A stretch of 64,000 nucleotides of DNA from Paracoccus tibetensis (GCF_900102505.1 NZ_FMVT01000003.1:1-64000), one strand, 5' to 3'; shown: positions 40,219-50,632, counted from the stretch's first letter. The notes: generated by a model from the letters alone, not told the origin. Numbers and translations are program-made.

Positions 40219-40285
40219 CTGCGGGCCGTGCTGGACTGTCGCGCCCGGCTTCGCTAATCGGGCGCAAACCAGACACGAGGCCCCG

Positions 40286-41893
40286 ATGACCGCTTCCGCC
40301 CCGTCCGCCCACCAGGCCGCCCCGCTGAAACGGGCGCTGATCTCGGTCTCCGACAAGACGGGCCTGATCGACTTCGCCAAGGCGCTGGATGCGCGCGGGG
40401 TCGAGATCCTCTCGACCGGCGGCAGCGCCAAGGCGCTGCGCGACGCGGGGCTGACGGTGACCGACGTGGCGGATGTGACGGGCTTTCCCGAGATGATGGA
40501 CGGCCGCGTAAAGACCCTGCACCCCAAGGTCCATGGCGGCCTGCTGGCGCTGCGCGACAACCCGGGCCATGTCGCGGCGATGGAGGAGCACGGCATCGGC
40601 GCCATCGACCTTCTGGTCGTGAACCTCTACCCGTTCGAGGAGACGGTCGCGAAGGGCGCCGATTACGACGACTGCATCGAGAACATCGACATCGGCGGGC
40701 CGGCGATGATCCGCGCGGCGGCCAAGAACCACGGCTTCGTCACCGTGATCGTGGACGTGCAGGATTACGACGCGGTCCTGGCCGAGCTGGACGCGAACGG
40801 CGGCACCACCCTGCCCTTCCGCCAGCGCCAGGCGCAGATCGCCTATGCCCGCACCGCCGCCTATGACGCGGCGGTGTCCGCGTGGATGGCCGATGCCATC
40901 GGCGAGGCCACGCCGCGCCGCCGCGCCTTCGCCGGCACGCTGGCGCAGGGCCTGCGCTATGGCGAAAACCCGCACCAGCAGGCGGCCTTCTACGTCACCG
41001 GCGAGGCCCGCCCCGGCGTCGCCACCGCCCGGCAGCATCAGGGCAAGGAGCTGTCCTACAACAACATCAACGACACGGACGCCGCCTTCGAGCTGGTGGC
41101 CGAGTTCGATCCCGCGCAAGGCCCCGCCTGCGCCATCATCAAGCACGCCAATCCCTGCGGCGTGGCACAGGGCGAGACGGCGCTCGAGGCCTACAAGCGC
41201 GCCTTCGACTGCGACCGCACCTCGGCCTTCGGGGGGATCATCGCGCTGAACCAGCCTCTGGACGGGGCGACGGCCGAGGAGATCGTGAAGATCTTCACCG
41301 AGGTCGTGATCGCCCCCGATGCCGACGAGGATGCACGCCGCATCTTCGCCGCCAAGAAGAACCTGCGCCTCTTGACCACGGGCGGGCTGCCCGATCCGCG
41401 CGCGGGGGGCCTCGCCTACCGTCAGGTCGCAGGCGGGCTGCTGGTTCAGGGCCGCGACAACGGCCATGTCGCCCGCGCGGACCTGAAGATCGTGACCAAG
41501 CGGCAGCCGAGCGAGGACGAGCTGGCCGACCTCATGTTCGCCTGGACCGTCGCCAAGCACGTCAAGTCGAACGCCATCGTCTATGCCAAGGATCGCGCGA
41601 CGGTCGGCATCGGCGCGGGGCAAATGAGCCGCGTGGACAGCACCCGTATCGGCCGCCGCAAGTCCGAGGACATGGCCGAGGCGCTCGGCCTGCCGCAGCC
41701 GCTGACGAACGGCGCCGCCGTCGCCTCGGACGCCTTCTTCCCCTTCGCCGACGGGATCGAGGCGCTGGCCGAGGCCGGCGCGAAAGCCGTCATCCAGCCC
41801 GGCGGCTCGATGCGCGACGACGAGGTGATCGCGGCGGCGAACCGGCTTGGTCTGGCGATGGTGCTGACCGGCCAGCGGCACTTCCGTCACTGA
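40286..41893 (+). CDS. purH: Bifunctional AICAR transformylase/IMP cyclohydrolase
   Basis: 535 residues, family length. The N-terminal MGS-like IMP cyclohydrolase domain (about 10-200) has [28 protein letters not shown] and [18 protein letters not shown]; the C-terminal AICARFT domain has [27 protein letters not shown] and the final [17 protein letters not shown]. It performs the last two steps of purine synthesis. The TGA shares a base with the ATG of lspA. Confidence 0.95.
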   Translation: MTASAPSAHQAAPLKRALISVSDKTGLIDFAKALDARGVEILSTGGSAKALRDAGLTVTDVADVTGFPEMMDGRVKTLHPKVHGGLLALRDNPGHVAAMEEHGIGAIDLLVVNLYPFEETVAKGADYDDCIENIDIGGPAMIRAAAKNHGFVTVIVDVQDYDAVLAELDANGGTTLPFRQRQAQIAYARTAAYDAAVSAWMADAIGEATPRRRAFAGTLAQGLRYGENPHQQAAFYVTGEARPGVATARQHQGKELSYNNINDTDAAFELVAEFDPAQGPACAIIKHANPCGVAQGETALEAYKRAFDCDRTSAFGGIIALNQPLDGATAEEIVKIFTEVVIAPDADEDARRIFAAKKNLRLLTTGGLPDPRAGGLAYRQVAGGLLVQGRDNGHVARADLKIVTKRQPSEDELADLMFAWTVAKHVKSNAIVYAKDRATVGIGAGQMSRVDSTRIGRRKSEDMAEALGLPQPLTNGAAVASDAFFPFADGIEALAEAGAKAVIQPGGSMRDDEVIAAANRLGLAMVLTGQRHFRH

Positions 41894-42594
41894 TGGCCAG
41901 CGCGCCCAAAGCCGACCGCGCGACCCCGGCCCGCAAGGCGCCGGCGCCGCGTGCACGCCGCGCCAGGCCGCCCGCCGGCCCCGTCCGCGCCGACATGCGG
42001 CTGGTCTTCTGGGTCGCGGCGGCGATCTTCCTCATCGACCAGGCGCTGAAATACTGGGTCGTCCACGTCATGCAGCTGGACCGCCTGCGCGAGATCGACG
42101 TGATCCCGCCCTGGCTGAACCTCAGGATGGCCTGGAACCAGGGGGTCAACTTCGGCCTCTTCGCCTCGGACCAGGACGTGATGCGGTGGGTGCTGGTGGG
42201 CATCGCGCTGGTCATCTGCACCTGGGTCTGGGTCTGGACATGGCGCAGCGCCGCGGGCCGCCTGCAGCGCATCGCGGCGGGGCTTCTGATCGGCGGCGCG
42301 CTCGGCAACGTGGTGGACCGGGTGATCTACGGCGCGGTGGCCGATTTCCTGAACATGTCGCTGCCGAACTGGCAGAACCCCTACAGCTTCAACGTGGCCG
42401 ACATCTCGATCTTCGCGGGCGCCATCGGGCTGGTCCTGATCCCGCAGAAGACGCCCGAGCCGCAGAAGCCGGCGCGCAAGCCGCGCAGCCGGCCCGCCGC
42501 GCCGCGTCCGGCAGCAGCCGCGCCCAGGCCCGAGCCGGAGCAGGCCAGCCTGCCCCTGGACGAGCCGCGTGACGGCGACGGAAAACCCCGCTAG
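41893..42594 (+). CDS. lspA: Lipoprotein signal peptidase (signal peptidase II)
   Basis: 233 residues if started at ATG 41893, which shares a base with the purH stop (TGATG); Met35 at 41995 would give the usual core. Four membrane helices; catalytic Asp pair in GNVVDRVIYG and FNVADISI. It removes signal peptides from prolipoproteins such as LptE and the BamF-like protein here. Both ends are unusual: a basic Ala/Pro N-terminal extension of 34 residues and a Pro/Ala/Arg-rich C-terminal tail of about 50. Confidence 0.9.
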   Translation: MASAPKADRATPARKAPAPRARRARPPAGPVRADMRLVFWVAAAIFLIDQALKYWVVHVMQLDRLREIDVIPPWLNLRMAWNQGVNFGLFASDQDVMRWVLVGIALVICTWVWVWTWRSAAGRLQRIAAGLLIGGALGNVVDRVIYGAVADFLNMSLPNWQNPYSFNVADISIFAGAIGLVLIPQKTPEPQKPARKPRSRPAAPRPAAAAPRPEPEQASLPLDEPRDGDGKPR

Positions 42595-42625
42595 AACGGG
42601 CGAAAGCGACGAGGGGGGCAGGGAC

Positions 42626-43147
42626 ATGCGCGCACATGGGCTGATGATCGGACTGGCGGCGGCACTGGCCCTGACGGCCTGCGCAAGCGAATCCGGGCTG
42701 ATGAACCTCGACGCGGGGCGCAGCACCCCGGACGAGTTCGCGATCCTGCCGACGCGCCCGCTGTCCATGCCGCCCGACCTTGCCGTGCTGCCCAGCCCGA
42801 CGCCCGGCGGGGCGAACATCACCGACCCGACGCCGCTGCCCGACGCTGTCGCCGCGCTCGGCGGCAATCCCGGCGCGCTGGTCAACCAGGGGATCGGCGC
42901 CGCGGACCAGGCGCTGGTCGCCCATGCCGCGCGCAACGGCACCGACCCGCAGATCCGCGAGACGCTGGCCGAGGCGGATGCCCGCTTCCGCCAGCGCAAC
43001 AGCCGCCGCCCGCTGGAGGCGCTGATCGGCACCTCGGTCTACTACCGCGCCTATCGCAGCCAGTCGCTGGACGCCGATGCCGAGCTGCTGCGCTGGCGCC
43101 GCGCCGGGGCGATCACGCCGACCTCGCCGCCGCCCGCCGCGCGCTAG
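42626..43147 (+). CDS. BamF-like lipoprotein (DUF3035)
   Basis: 173 residues from ATG 42626. The signal ends in a lipobox (LTACASES). The mature start RSTPDEFAILPTRPLSMPPDLAVLP contains the RxxDEF-type motif of alphaproteobacterial BamF, an outer-membrane lipoprotein in the Bam complex that inserts beta-barrels. The rest (GNPGALVNQGIGAADQALVA, SVYYRAYRSQSLDADAELLRWR) fits DUF3035. A start further upstream (42569) would overlap lspA but lacks a good site; GGGGGGCAGGG precedes 42626. Confidence 0.82.
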   Translation: MRAHGLMIGLAAALALTACASESGLMNLDAGRSTPDEFAILPTRPLSMPPDLAVLPSPTPGGANITDPTPLPDAVAALGGNPGALVNQGIGAADQALVAHAARNGTDPQIRETLAEADARFRQRNSRRPLEALIGTSVYYRAYRSQSLDADAELLRWRRAGAITPTSPPPAAR

Positions 43148-43153
43148 GGCCGC

Positions 43154-44368
43154 ATGACCGCGATCTTCGACCCTTCGGCGCCCGGCTTCGGCGCCGATCC
43201 CTGGCCGGCCTATGCGGCGCTTCGGGCGCAGCCCGGCCTGCCCTTCTGGCCTGCTTTCGGCGGCCACCTGGCCTCGCGGATGGAAGATGTCCGCGCCCTC
43301 GCGCTGGACCGGCGGCTGGTGCGCGGCACCGACTTCCTGCCGCCCGAGGAGGTGCGCCGCCTTCAGGTGGCCGCGAACTTCCACGACATGCCGTTCCACG
43401 AGCGCTACGTGCAGACCTCGATGCTGGAACTGGACGGCCCGCCGCATGACCGCCTGCGCCGCGCGGTCTTCCCCTTCTTCACCAAGACCCGGCTGGAGAG
43501 CCTGCGCCCCTGGGTGACGGATTGGGTCGAGGCCGCGCTGGACCGGCTGATCCCGCAGGGGCGCATCGACTTCACGCGCGACCTGGCGGCCGAGCTGCCG
43601 GGGCAAGTCATCGGACACCTGATCGGCACCGCGCCCGAGCTGGCGCGGCAGATGACCGAATGGTCCGAGCATGTGGTCAGCTATTTCGACATCGACCGCA
43701 CGGCGGAAAAGAAGGCGCGGGCCGAGGCGGCGACGCAGGCCTTCGCCGGTCTGCTGGAGGCGCTGCATGCCGAACGCAGCCGCGCCCCGCAGGACGATCT
43801 GATGAGCGCGATGATCGGGGCCGAGCGGGCGGGGCTGATGAGCCATGACGAGGTCATCGGCACGATCATGCAGATCCTCCATGCCGGGCACGGCTCGACC
43901 ATCGACGTGCTGGGCTCGGGGCTGAAGGCGCTGCTGGATCACCCGGAGCAGATGGCGCGGCTGCGGGCCGAGCCGGCGCTGATGCCGCAGGCGGTGCAGG
44001 AGATGTTCCGCCATGCCGCGCCGCTGCCCTTCTTCCACCGCTTCGCCAGCGAGGATCTGGAGATCTGCGGGCAGCACTGGCCGAAGGGAACGAAGTTCGG
44101 CCTGCTCTATGCCAGCGCGAACCGCGACCCGGCGGCCTTCGCGGACCCCGACGGCTTCGACATCGCCCGCCGGCCGAACCTGCACCTCGCTTTCGGGGCG
44201 GGGGTGCATGTCTGCCTCGGCAACAACCTTGCCCGGCTGAACATGGAGATCCTGTTCACCCGGCTTCTGGCGCGCGTCGCCCGGATCGAGCCGGATGGCG
44301 AGGTCCTGTGGAAGAGCGGCCTTCAGGCGCATGGGCCGCGCCGCCTGCCGGTGCGGCTGATCCCGTAA
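43154..44368 (+). CDS. Cytochrome P450
   Basis: 404 residues. The heme loop FGAGVHVCLGNNLAR contains the Cys thiolate, and EMFRHAAPLP holds the ExxR pair. The I-helix reads HAGHGSTID where most bacterial P450s have AGxE/DT, so the acidic residue of the oxygen-activation pair is missing, replaced by Gly. The downstream Thr is kept. Substrate and redox partners unknown, and no ferredoxin or reductase gene is near. It follows the BamF-like gene by six bases, followed by a hairpin repeat. Confidence 0.85.
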   Translation: MTAIFDPSAPGFGADPWPAYAALRAQPGLPFWPAFGGHLASRMEDVRALALDRRLVRGTDFLPPEEVRRLQVAANFHDMPFHERYVQTSMLELDGPPHDRLRRAVFPFFTKTRLESLRPWVTDWVEAALDRLIPQGRIDFTRDLAAELPGQVIGHLIGTAPELARQMTEWSEHVVSYFDIDRTAEKKARAEAATQAFAGLLEALHAERSRAPQDDLMSAMIGAERAGLMSHDEVIGTIMQILHAGHGSTIDVLGSGLKALLDHPEQMARLRAEPALMPQAVQEMFRHAAPLPFFHRFASEDLEICGQHWPKGTKFGLLYASANRDPAAFADPDGFDIARRPNLHLAFGAGVHVCLGNNLARLNMEILFTRLLARVARIEPDGEVLWKSGLQAHGPRRLPVRLIP

Positions 44369-44383
44369 GCGCCCTCGGCCCGT

Positions 44384-44415
44384 CCCCCCATCGAGGGGGG
44401 CCGCGCCTCGCGGGG
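44384..44415. repeat. Hairpin repeat, copy 2 (inverted relative to 8264)
   Basis: CCCCCC (44384-44389), loop ATCGA, GGGGGG (44395-44400), then CCGCGCCTCG. The reverse complement of this stretch matches the hairpin at 8264-8298 in arm, loop and flank over about 25 bases, with few differences. A further hairpin GGGGGCT-G-AGCCCCC follows at about 44411. It lies in the 164-base gap between P450 and M16 genes. Confidence 0.65.
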
Positions 44416-44532
44416 GCTGAGCCCCCGGGGCCCCATGCCGCAGGCCGCGCCGACACATTCGCTTGAGGCCCGCTTGCGCCGCCAGCCGCGGAGCGTCACG
44501 TTCAGCTGCAGAACGAGGAGGCCGCACCACCC

Positions 44533-46023
44533 ATGTCATGGATCGCCCATTCCCCCGCATCCGCGCAGCGCGCCGTGCCGCTGGCCGCCGCGCTCGGCCT
44601 CCTGGCGCTGCCGGCGCTGGCCGAGATGCCCGAGGGGGTCACGCATTTCACCCTGCCGAACGGCCTCGAGACCGTGGTGATCGAGGACCCGCGCGCCCCG
44701 GTCGTCGTGCAGATGGTCTGGTACAAGATCGGCGCCGCCGACGAAGTGCCGGGCAAGTCGGGCATCGCCCATTACCTCGAGCACCTGATGTTCAAGGGCA
44801 CCGACAGGCTGGAGGCGGGCGAGTTCTCGCGCACCGTCACCGCCAACGGGGGCACGGACAACGCCTTCACCTCGTGGGACTTCACCGCCTATTTCCAGCG
44901 CATCGCTTCCGACCGCCTGCCGCTGGTCATGGACATGGAAGCGGACCGGATGGCGAACCTGTCCATCTCGGACGAGGACTGGATGGCCGAGCGGCAGGTC
45001 GTGCTGGAGGAGCGGGCGCAGCGCGTCGACAGCGACCCCCGCGCCATCTTCGCAGAAGAGCTGAACGCGACGCTCTACTACAACCACCCCTACGGCCGCC
45101 CCATCATCGGCTGGCGCGACGAGATCGCGGCGCTGACGCGCGAGGACGCGATCGCGTGGTACGACACGCATTACTCGCCCCATGACGCCATCCTCGTCGT
45201 CGCCGGCGACGTGACCGCGGACGAGGTCCGCGCGCTGGCCGAGGAATATTACGGCCCCATCCCGGCCAAGGGCGAGGCCGCCCCGCGCCTGCGCCCGCAG
45301 GAGCCCCAGCAGCGCACCGCGCGCCGGCTGGAGATGTCGGACCCGCGCGTGGCGCAGCCGCAGATGACGCGGCGCGTCCTGGCTCCCGCCCGCCAGCCCG
45401 GCGATCAGCGGCAGGCGGCGGCGCTGACGGTGCTGGCGGACCTTCTGGGCGGCTCGACCCAGACCTCGGTCCTGGGGCGCGACCTGGTGCTGGGCGGCAC
45501 CGCCCTGTGGGTCAGCGCCAGCTACAGCGGGCTGTCGGTGGACCAGACGGATTTCGGCCTGGCGCTGGTGCCGGCCGAGGGCACGACGCCCGAGGCGGCC
45601 GAGGCGGCGCTGGAAGCCGCCCTCGCCCGCTTCCTCGAGAACGGCCCGGACCCCGCGGATCTCGAACGGGTCAAGACGCGCATCCGCGCCTCTGAGATCT
45701 ATGCCCGCGACTCGGCGCATGGGCGCGCCTATGAGTACGGCCAGGGCCTCGCGACCGGACTGTCGGTCGAGGACGTGAACGACTGGCCCGAGATCCTGAC
45801 CGAGGTTACGGCCGAGGATGTGGCCGCGGCCGCGCGCCTGGTGCTGGACCAGCCGGCGCATGTCACCGGCTGGCTGCTGCCGGCCGAGCCGGACGAGACG
45901 GACGCGCCGCTGGCGGCGGATGACGCAGGGACGGCCGCGCCCCAGCCCGCCTCCGCCCCGCCACCCGACCGCCCGGCCCCCGAGGCCGCGCCTTCCACGG
46001 CGGGACAGGAGGTGCAGGGATGA
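44533..46023 (+). CDS. M16 family zinc peptidase, catalytic type
   Basis: 496 residues. N-terminal signal (PLAAALGLLALPALA) suggests export. The inverted zinc motif HYLEH (HxxEH) in IAHYLEHLMFKGTDR, with the Glu about 75 residues later in the ERQVVLEERAQR region, marks a pitrilysin-like catalytic subunit. It degrades peptides, probably in the periplasm. The Pro/Ala-rich C-terminus is a tail. Its stop overlaps the next M16 gene by four bases (ATGA). Confidence 0.9.
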   Translation: MSWIAHSPASAQRAVPLAAALGLLALPALAEMPEGVTHFTLPNGLETVVIEDPRAPVVVQMVWYKIGAADEVPGKSGIAHYLEHLMFKGTDRLEAGEFSRTVTANGGTDNAFTSWDFTAYFQRIASDRLPLVMDMEADRMANLSISDEDWMAERQVVLEERAQRVDSDPRAIFAEELNATLYYNHPYGRPIIGWRDEIAALTREDAIAWYDTHYSPHDAILVVAGDVTADEVRALAEEYYGPIPAKGEAAPRLRPQEPQQRTARRLEMSDPRVAQPQMTRRVLAPARQPGDQRQAAALTVLADLLGGSTQTSVLGRDLVLGGTALWVSASYSGLSVDQTDFGLALVPAEGTTPEAAEAALEAALARFLENGPDPADLERVKTRIRASEIYARDSAHGRAYEYGQGLATGLSVEDVNDWPEILTEVTAEDVAAAARLVLDQPAHVTGWLLPAEPDETDAPLAADDAGTAAPQPASAPPPDRPAPEAAPSTAGQEVQG

Positions 46024-47390
46024 TCGGCAAGGCACTGACACTGGTTCTCACGCTGCTCGGCGCCCCCGCCCTGGCCGCGACGGCCGAGATCGAGGAGGTC
46101 ACCTCGCCCGGCGGCATCAAGGCGTGGCTGGTCGAGGATGACAGCATCCCCTTCGTCGCGCTGGACATCCAGTTCAAGGGCGGCGCCAGCCTGGACCCGG
46201 ACGGCAAGCGCGGCGCGATCAACCTGATGACCGCCCTGCTGGAAGAGGGCGCCGGCACCCGCGACGCCACCCAGTTCGCGCAGGCGGTCGAGGATCTGGG
46301 CGCGCGCATCGGCTTCTCGGTCAACGACGATTCGCTCTCGGTCAGTTTCCGCGCGCTCAGCGAGAACCGGGCAGAGGCGGCCGCGCTGCTGGCGCAGGCG
46401 CTGACGCAGCCCCGCTTCGACGACGCCGCCATCGAGCGGGTGCGCGCGCAGGTCCAGGCGGTGATCCGCGCCGACGACACCAACCCGCGCAGCATCGCCT
46501 CGCGCGAGGTGGCGCGCTTGGCCTGGGGCGAGCATCCCTACGGAACCTCGCTGAACGGGACGGCGCAGAGCGTCGCCGCGCTGAGCCGGCAGGACCTTGT
46601 CGCCGCGAAGAACCGCGTCCTGGCGCGCGACCGCGTCGTCGTGGGTGCGGCGGGCGACATCGGCGCCGAAGAGCTGGGGCTGCTGCTCGACCGCATCCTC
46701 GGCGGGCTTCCGGCCGAGGCGACGGCGCCCCTGCCCGAGCCGGCCGAGCTGCAACTGGAAGGCGGGCTGACGGTGCTGGACTGGGACAGCCCGCAGACCA
46801 TCGTCTCGTTCGCCGGACCGGGCATCGCCATCGACGATCCGGACTACTTCGCCGCCTTCGTGGCGAACCACATTCTGGGCGGCGGCGGCTTCTCGTCGCG
46901 GCTGATGGAGGAGATCCGCGAGAGGCGCGGGCTGACCTACGGGATCGGCACGGGCCTCGCCTCGGGCGTCTTCGGGCAGATGTGGCAGGGCAGCATGGCC
47001 GGCTCGAACGCGACGGTGGCCGAGGCGGTGTCGCTGATCCGGCAGGAATGGGCGCGCATGTCCGAGGGCGTGACCGAGCAGGAGCTGGCCGATGCCAAGA
47101 CCTACCTGACGGGCGAGTATCCGCTGCGCTTCGACGGCAATGGCCGGATCGCGGCGATCCTGTCGGGGATGCAGCTGATCGGCCTGCCGATCGACTACAT
47201 CGCCGGGCGCAACGCCAAGGTCGAGGCCGTCACCGCCGAGGACGTGGCCCGCGTCGCCGCGCAGCTTCTGGACGAGGACCGGCTGAGCTTCGTCCTGGTC
47301 GGCCGGCCCGAGGGGCTGGAGAACGGCGTCCCCGCGGCCCCTGCCGAAGGCGCGGAGGTCGAGACGAATCCGCTGGCGCCGTCGCAGTAG
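46020..47390 (+). CDS. M16 family peptidase, partner without zinc motif
   Basis: 456 residues with a signal peptide (TLLGAPALA). It keeps the M16 fold ([77 protein letters not shown]) but at the place of HxxEH it has LMTALLEEG and no zinc site. Catalytic M16 subunits often pair with such inactive ones, as in mitochondrial MPP. The gene overlaps its catalytic partner by four bases. Confidence 0.9.
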   Translation: MIGKALTLVLTLLGAPALAATAEIEEVTSPGGIKAWLVEDDSIPFVALDIQFKGGASLDPDGKRGAINLMTALLEEGAGTRDATQFAQAVEDLGARIGFSVNDDSLSVSFRALSENRAEAAALLAQALTQPRFDDAAIERVRAQVQAVIRADDTNPRSIASREVARLAWGEHPYGTSLNGTAQSVAALSRQDLVAAKNRVLARDRVVVGAAGDIGAEELGLLLDRILGGLPAEATAPLPEPAELQLEGGLTVLDWDSPQTIVSFAGPGIAIDDPDYFAAFVANHILGGGGFSSRLMEEIRERRGLTYGIGTGLASGVFGQMWQGSMAGSNATVAEAVSLIRQEWARMSEGVTEQELADAKTYLTGEYPLRFDGNGRIAAILSGMQLIGLPIDYIAGRNAKVEAVTAEDVARVAAQLLDEDRLSFVLVGRPEGLENGVPAAPAEGAEVETNPLAPSQ

Positions 47391-47430
47391 CGTCGAATCT
47401 CTGGCAGCTTGGCTGCGTTTTTGCTAGATC

Positions 47431-47456
47431 TGGGGGCATGAACACCCATGCCCCCA
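47431..47456. repeat. Inverted repeat across mutL start codon
   Basis: TGGGGGCATG (47431-47440) and CATGCCCCCA (47447-47456) are exact complements separated by six bases. The stem contains the predicted ATG of mutL at 47438. In RNA it would pair the start codon and any ribosome site directly upstream; in DNA it could be an operator. Confidence 0.75.
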
Positions 47457-49234
47457 AGATGCGGCCCGTTATCCGGCAGCTGGACGAGACCGCCGCCAAC
47501 CGCATCGCGGCGGGCGAGGTGGTCGAGCGGCCGGCCTCGGCGGTGAAAGAGCTGGTCGAGAACGCGCTCGATGCCGGGGCGAGCCGCATCGAGGTCGCGA
47601 TCGAGGACGGCGGGCGCCGCCTGATCCGAGTCTGCGACGACGGCTGCGGGATGACGGCCGATGACCTGCCGCTGGCCCTGTCGCGCCATGCGACCAGCAA
47701 GATCGACGGCAGCGACCTGCTGGCGATCACCTCCTTCGGCTTTCGCGGCGAGGCGCTGCCCTCGCTTGGCGCGGTCGGGCGGCTGACCATCACCTCGCGC
47801 GCGGCGGGCGCTGATGCGGCGCAGATCGCGGTGACGGGCGGGCGCGTCGCGCCGGTCCGCCCCGCCGCCGGCAATCCCGGCACCATCGTCGAGCTGCGCG
47901 ATCTGTTCTTCGCCGCGCCCGCCCGGCTGAAATTCCTGCGCAGCGACCGCGCCGAGACGCAGGCCGTGGCCGAGGTCCTGCGCCGCCTCGCCATGGCCGA
48001 GCCTTATGTCGGCTTCTGCCTCTCGGCCGACGGGCGCGAGATCTTCCGCGCCGATGCCGAGCAGGGCGAGCTGTTCGGCGCCCTCTCGGCCCGGCTGATG
48101 CGGATCATGGGCCGCGACTTCATCGACAACGCCATCCCGCTGGACGCGGCGCGAGACGGGCTGACCCTGACCGGCTTCGCGGCGCTGCCGACCTATTCGC
48201 GCGGGGCGGCGGTGGCGCAGCATGTCCTCGTCAACGGCCGCCCGGTGCGCGACAAGCTGCTGACCGGCGCGCTGAGGGCCGGCTACATGGACGTGCTCGC
48301 CTCGGGCCGGCACCCGGCGGCGGTGCTGTTTCTCGGCTGCGATCCGCAGCTGGTGGACGTGAACGTGCACCCCGCCAAGGCCGAGGTGCGCTTCCGCCAG
48401 CCCGACATCGCGCGCGGGCTGGTCGTCAGCGCGCTGCGCCACGCGATGGCGGGCACGCAGCGGGCATCCTCGACCCTCGGCGCGGCCACGGCCGAGGCCT
48501 TCCGCCCCGAGCCGCAGGCGCGCAGCTACCAGATGTTCGCCCGGCCCGGCGCCGGCGCCCGCGCGGCGTCCCTCGAGGCGCAGGCGCCGCTGGATGGGGG
48601 CTTCGCGGAAGCCGCCTCGGCCCGGTTCGAGCCGCAGGCCGAGGTTGCTCCGGTCGCCCCGCTCGGCGCAGCGCGGGCGCAGCTTCACGAGAACTACATC
48701 ATCGCCCAGACCGCCGACGGGATGGTCATCGTGGACCAGCACGCCGCCCATGAGCGTCTCGTCTACGAGCGGCTGAAGGCGCAGGCCGAGGCCGCCGCCA
48801 TTCCCGCGCAGGCGCTGCTGATCCCCGAGATCGTGGAACTGCCCGAGGCGGATGCCGCGCGCATCCTGTCGCTGGCGGACGAGCTGGCGGCGCTCGGCCT
48901 GACCATCGAGCCCTTCGGCCCCGGCGCCATCGCCATCCGCGAGGTGCCGGCGCTGCTGGCGCGGCTGGACGGGCCGGCGCTGATCCGCGACATCCTGGAC
49001 GATCTGGCCGATCAGGGCGCCTCGGACCGGCTGCGCGGGCGGATCGACGCGGTGCTGTCCTCGATGGCCTGCCACGGCTCGGTCCGCTCGGGGCGGCGGA
49101 TGAGCGCGGACGAGATGAACGCCCTGCTGCGCGAGATGGAGCGCACGCCGCGATCCGGCCAGTGCAACCACGGCCGCCCGACCTGGGTGAAGCTGGACCT
49201 TGCCGACATCGAGCGCCTGTTCGGGCGGAGCTGA
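47438..49234 (+). CDS. mutL: DNA mismatch repair protein MutL
   Basis: 598 residues from ATG 47438; ATG 47459 is an alternative. N-terminal GHKL ATPase: [42 protein letters not shown]. The C-terminal part has [13 protein letters not shown], an exact DQHAxxExxxxE endonuclease metal motif, and QCNHGRPT, so it is a nicking MutL of the kind found in bacteria without MutH. The start lies in a perfect 10-bp inverted repeat (47431-47456) that could hide it in RNA. Confidence 0.93.
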   Translation: MNTHAPKMRPVIRQLDETAANRIAAGEVVERPASAVKELVENALDAGASRIEVAIEDGGRRLIRVCDDGCGMTADDLPLALSRHATSKIDGSDLLAITSFGFRGEALPSLGAVGRLTITSRAAGADAAQIAVTGGRVAPVRPAAGNPGTIVELRDLFFAAPARLKFLRSDRAETQAVAEVLRRLAMAEPYVGFCLSADGREIFRADAEQGELFGALSARLMRIMGRDFIDNAIPLDAARDGLTLTGFAALPTYSRGAAVAQHVLVNGRPVRDKLLTGALRAGYMDVLASGRHPAAVLFLGCDPQLVDVNVHPAKAEVRFRQPDIARGLVVSALRHAMAGTQRASSTLGAATAEAFRPEPQARSYQMFARPGAGARAASLEAQAPLDGGFAEAASARFEPQAEVAPVAPLGAARAQLHENYIIAQTADGMVIVDQHAAHERLVYERLKAQAEAAAIPAQALLIPEIVELPEADAARILSLADELAALGLTIEPFGPGAIAIREVPALLARLDGPALIRDILDDLADQGASDRLRGRIDAVLSSMACHGSVRSGRRMSADEMNALLREMERTPRSGQCNHGRPTWVKLDLADIERLFGRS

Positions 49235-49290
49235 AGGCAAGACGCCCGGCCCTTGCGGGTCGGGGCGCTGCAATAAAGCGGGGCGGGCGA

Positions 49291-50535
49291 TCAGGCGTCG
49301 CCGTCCTCTTCGGCCAGGCTGACGCGGACGAGGGCGCCCTCCTCTTCGTCGGTGATCAGCATCAGCGCACCGTCGCTGGCGACCTGGACCTGGCGCACGC
49401 GGCCGACACCCTGCACGTGGCGCGCCTCGCCGACGACCTGCCCGTCCTCCATCCGCAGCCGGATGATGTCGTTGCTCTGAAGGCCGCCGATCAGGGCATC
49501 GCCCTGCCAGTCGGCGAACATCTCGCCGTCATAGAAGGTCATGCCGCTGATCGCGGGCGAGGGGTCCCAGTAGTAGACGGGCTGCTCCATCCCCTCCTGC
49601 GCGGTCAGGCCCTCGTTCACCTCGCCGCCGGCATATTCCAGCCCGTAGGTGATGACCGGCCAGCCGTAGTTCAGCCCGGCCTCGATCCGGTTCAGCTCGT
49701 CGCCGCCGCGCGGGCCGTGCTCGTTCATCCACAGCACCCCGTCCGGCCCCATCGCGGCGCCCTGGATGTTGCGGTGGCCCATCGACCAGATCTCGGGCAG
49801 CGCGCCCTCGATCCCGGCGCCTGCCGCCTCTCCTGTCAAGGCGTTGATGCGGATGATCTTGCCAAGCGTCGATTGCGGGTCTTGCGCGTATTCGCGCGGC
49901 TCGGGGTCCGAGCGCTCGCCCAGGCCGACGAAGATGTGCTCGCCGTCCTCGTCGAAGACAATGCGGGCGCCGAAATGCTTGGTCGAGGCCCAGGCCGGCT
50001 GCTGCTGCCAGATCCGCTCGACCTCCTCCAACGAGGTCTCGTCCTCGGAGAGAACGCCGGTCGCCACAGCGGTGCCGTTCTCATCGTTGCCGCGCGGCTC
50101 GGCATAGGTCCACCAGATGCGGCGGCTTTCTTCGAAGTCGGGGGCGACGACGATCTCGTGCAGGCCGCCCTGGTCGCGGGCATCCACCTCGGGCAGGCCC
50201 TCGATCGGCTCGGACATCTCGCCCTCGGTGGTGATGATGCGCAGGCGGCCGGGCCGCTCGCTGACCAGCCAGCGGCCGTCGGGCAGCTCGGCAAGGCCCC
50301 AGGGATGCTCCAGCCCCTCGACGATGATCTCCTGCGCCAGGTCGACATCGCCCTCCAGCACCGGGGCGCGGGTCTGGCCCTCGAAGGCGGGGGTCTGGCC
50401 GACTTCCGCCCCGTGGGGCGCGACCTCGTTGAAGTCCTGCGCGACGGCCGCGCCGGCAAGGCCGAGAGAGGCGGCAAGCGCGATGGCCGAGGAAATCGTG
50501 CGGGGCTTGGGCAGGGGGCGCGCGGTGCGCGTCAT
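49291..50535 (-). CDS. PQQ-dependent sugar dehydrogenase (soluble GDH-like)
   Basis: 414 residues from ATG 50535, which has GGAGG at the right distance. A signal peptide (AASLGLAGAAVA) sends it to the periplasm. The six-bladed propeller fits the YliI/aldose sugar dehydrogenase family: LEHPWGLAELPDGRWLVSERPGRLR, GLHEIVVAPDF (PQQ-side His), GLGERSDPEPREYAQDPQSTLGKIIRI and WMNEHGPRGGDELN. It oxidises aldoses with PQQ. No PQQ biosynthesis genes are nearby. A start at 50625 is not supported. Confidence 0.88.
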   Translation of the reverse strand: MTRTARPLPKPRTISSAIALAASLGLAGAAVAQDFNEVAPHGAEVGQTPAFEGQTRAPVLEGDVDLAQEIIVEGLEHPWGLAELPDGRWLVSERPGRLRIITTEGEMSEPIEGLPEVDARDQGGLHEIVVAPDFEESRRIWWTYAEPRGNDENGTAVATGVLSEDETSLEEVERIWQQQPAWASTKHFGARIVFDEDGEHIFVGLGERSDPEPREYAQDPQSTLGKIIRINALTGEAAGAGIEGALPEIWSMGHRNIQGAAMGPDGVLWMNEHGPRGGDELNRIEAGLNYGWPVITYGLEYAGGEVNEGLTAQEGMEQPVYYWDPSPAISGMTFYDGEMFADWQGDALIGGLQSNDIIRLRMEDGQVVGEARHVQGVGRVRQVQVASDGALMLITDEEEGALVRVSLAEEDGDA

Positions 50536-50632
50536 GGCGTCCTCCGTGGCTTTGACAAATGTTGCATGGAAAGCAAACACCACGCGGCGCCCTGCGTTCC
50601 GCGCCGCGCGACTATGCCGCATCAACTTGCCG

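Noticed and set aside
49236..49285. GC-rich imperfect hairpin between mutL and the sugar dehydrogenase gene
   Set aside because: Arms are mismatched and no T-run follows on either strand, so I do not call a terminator.
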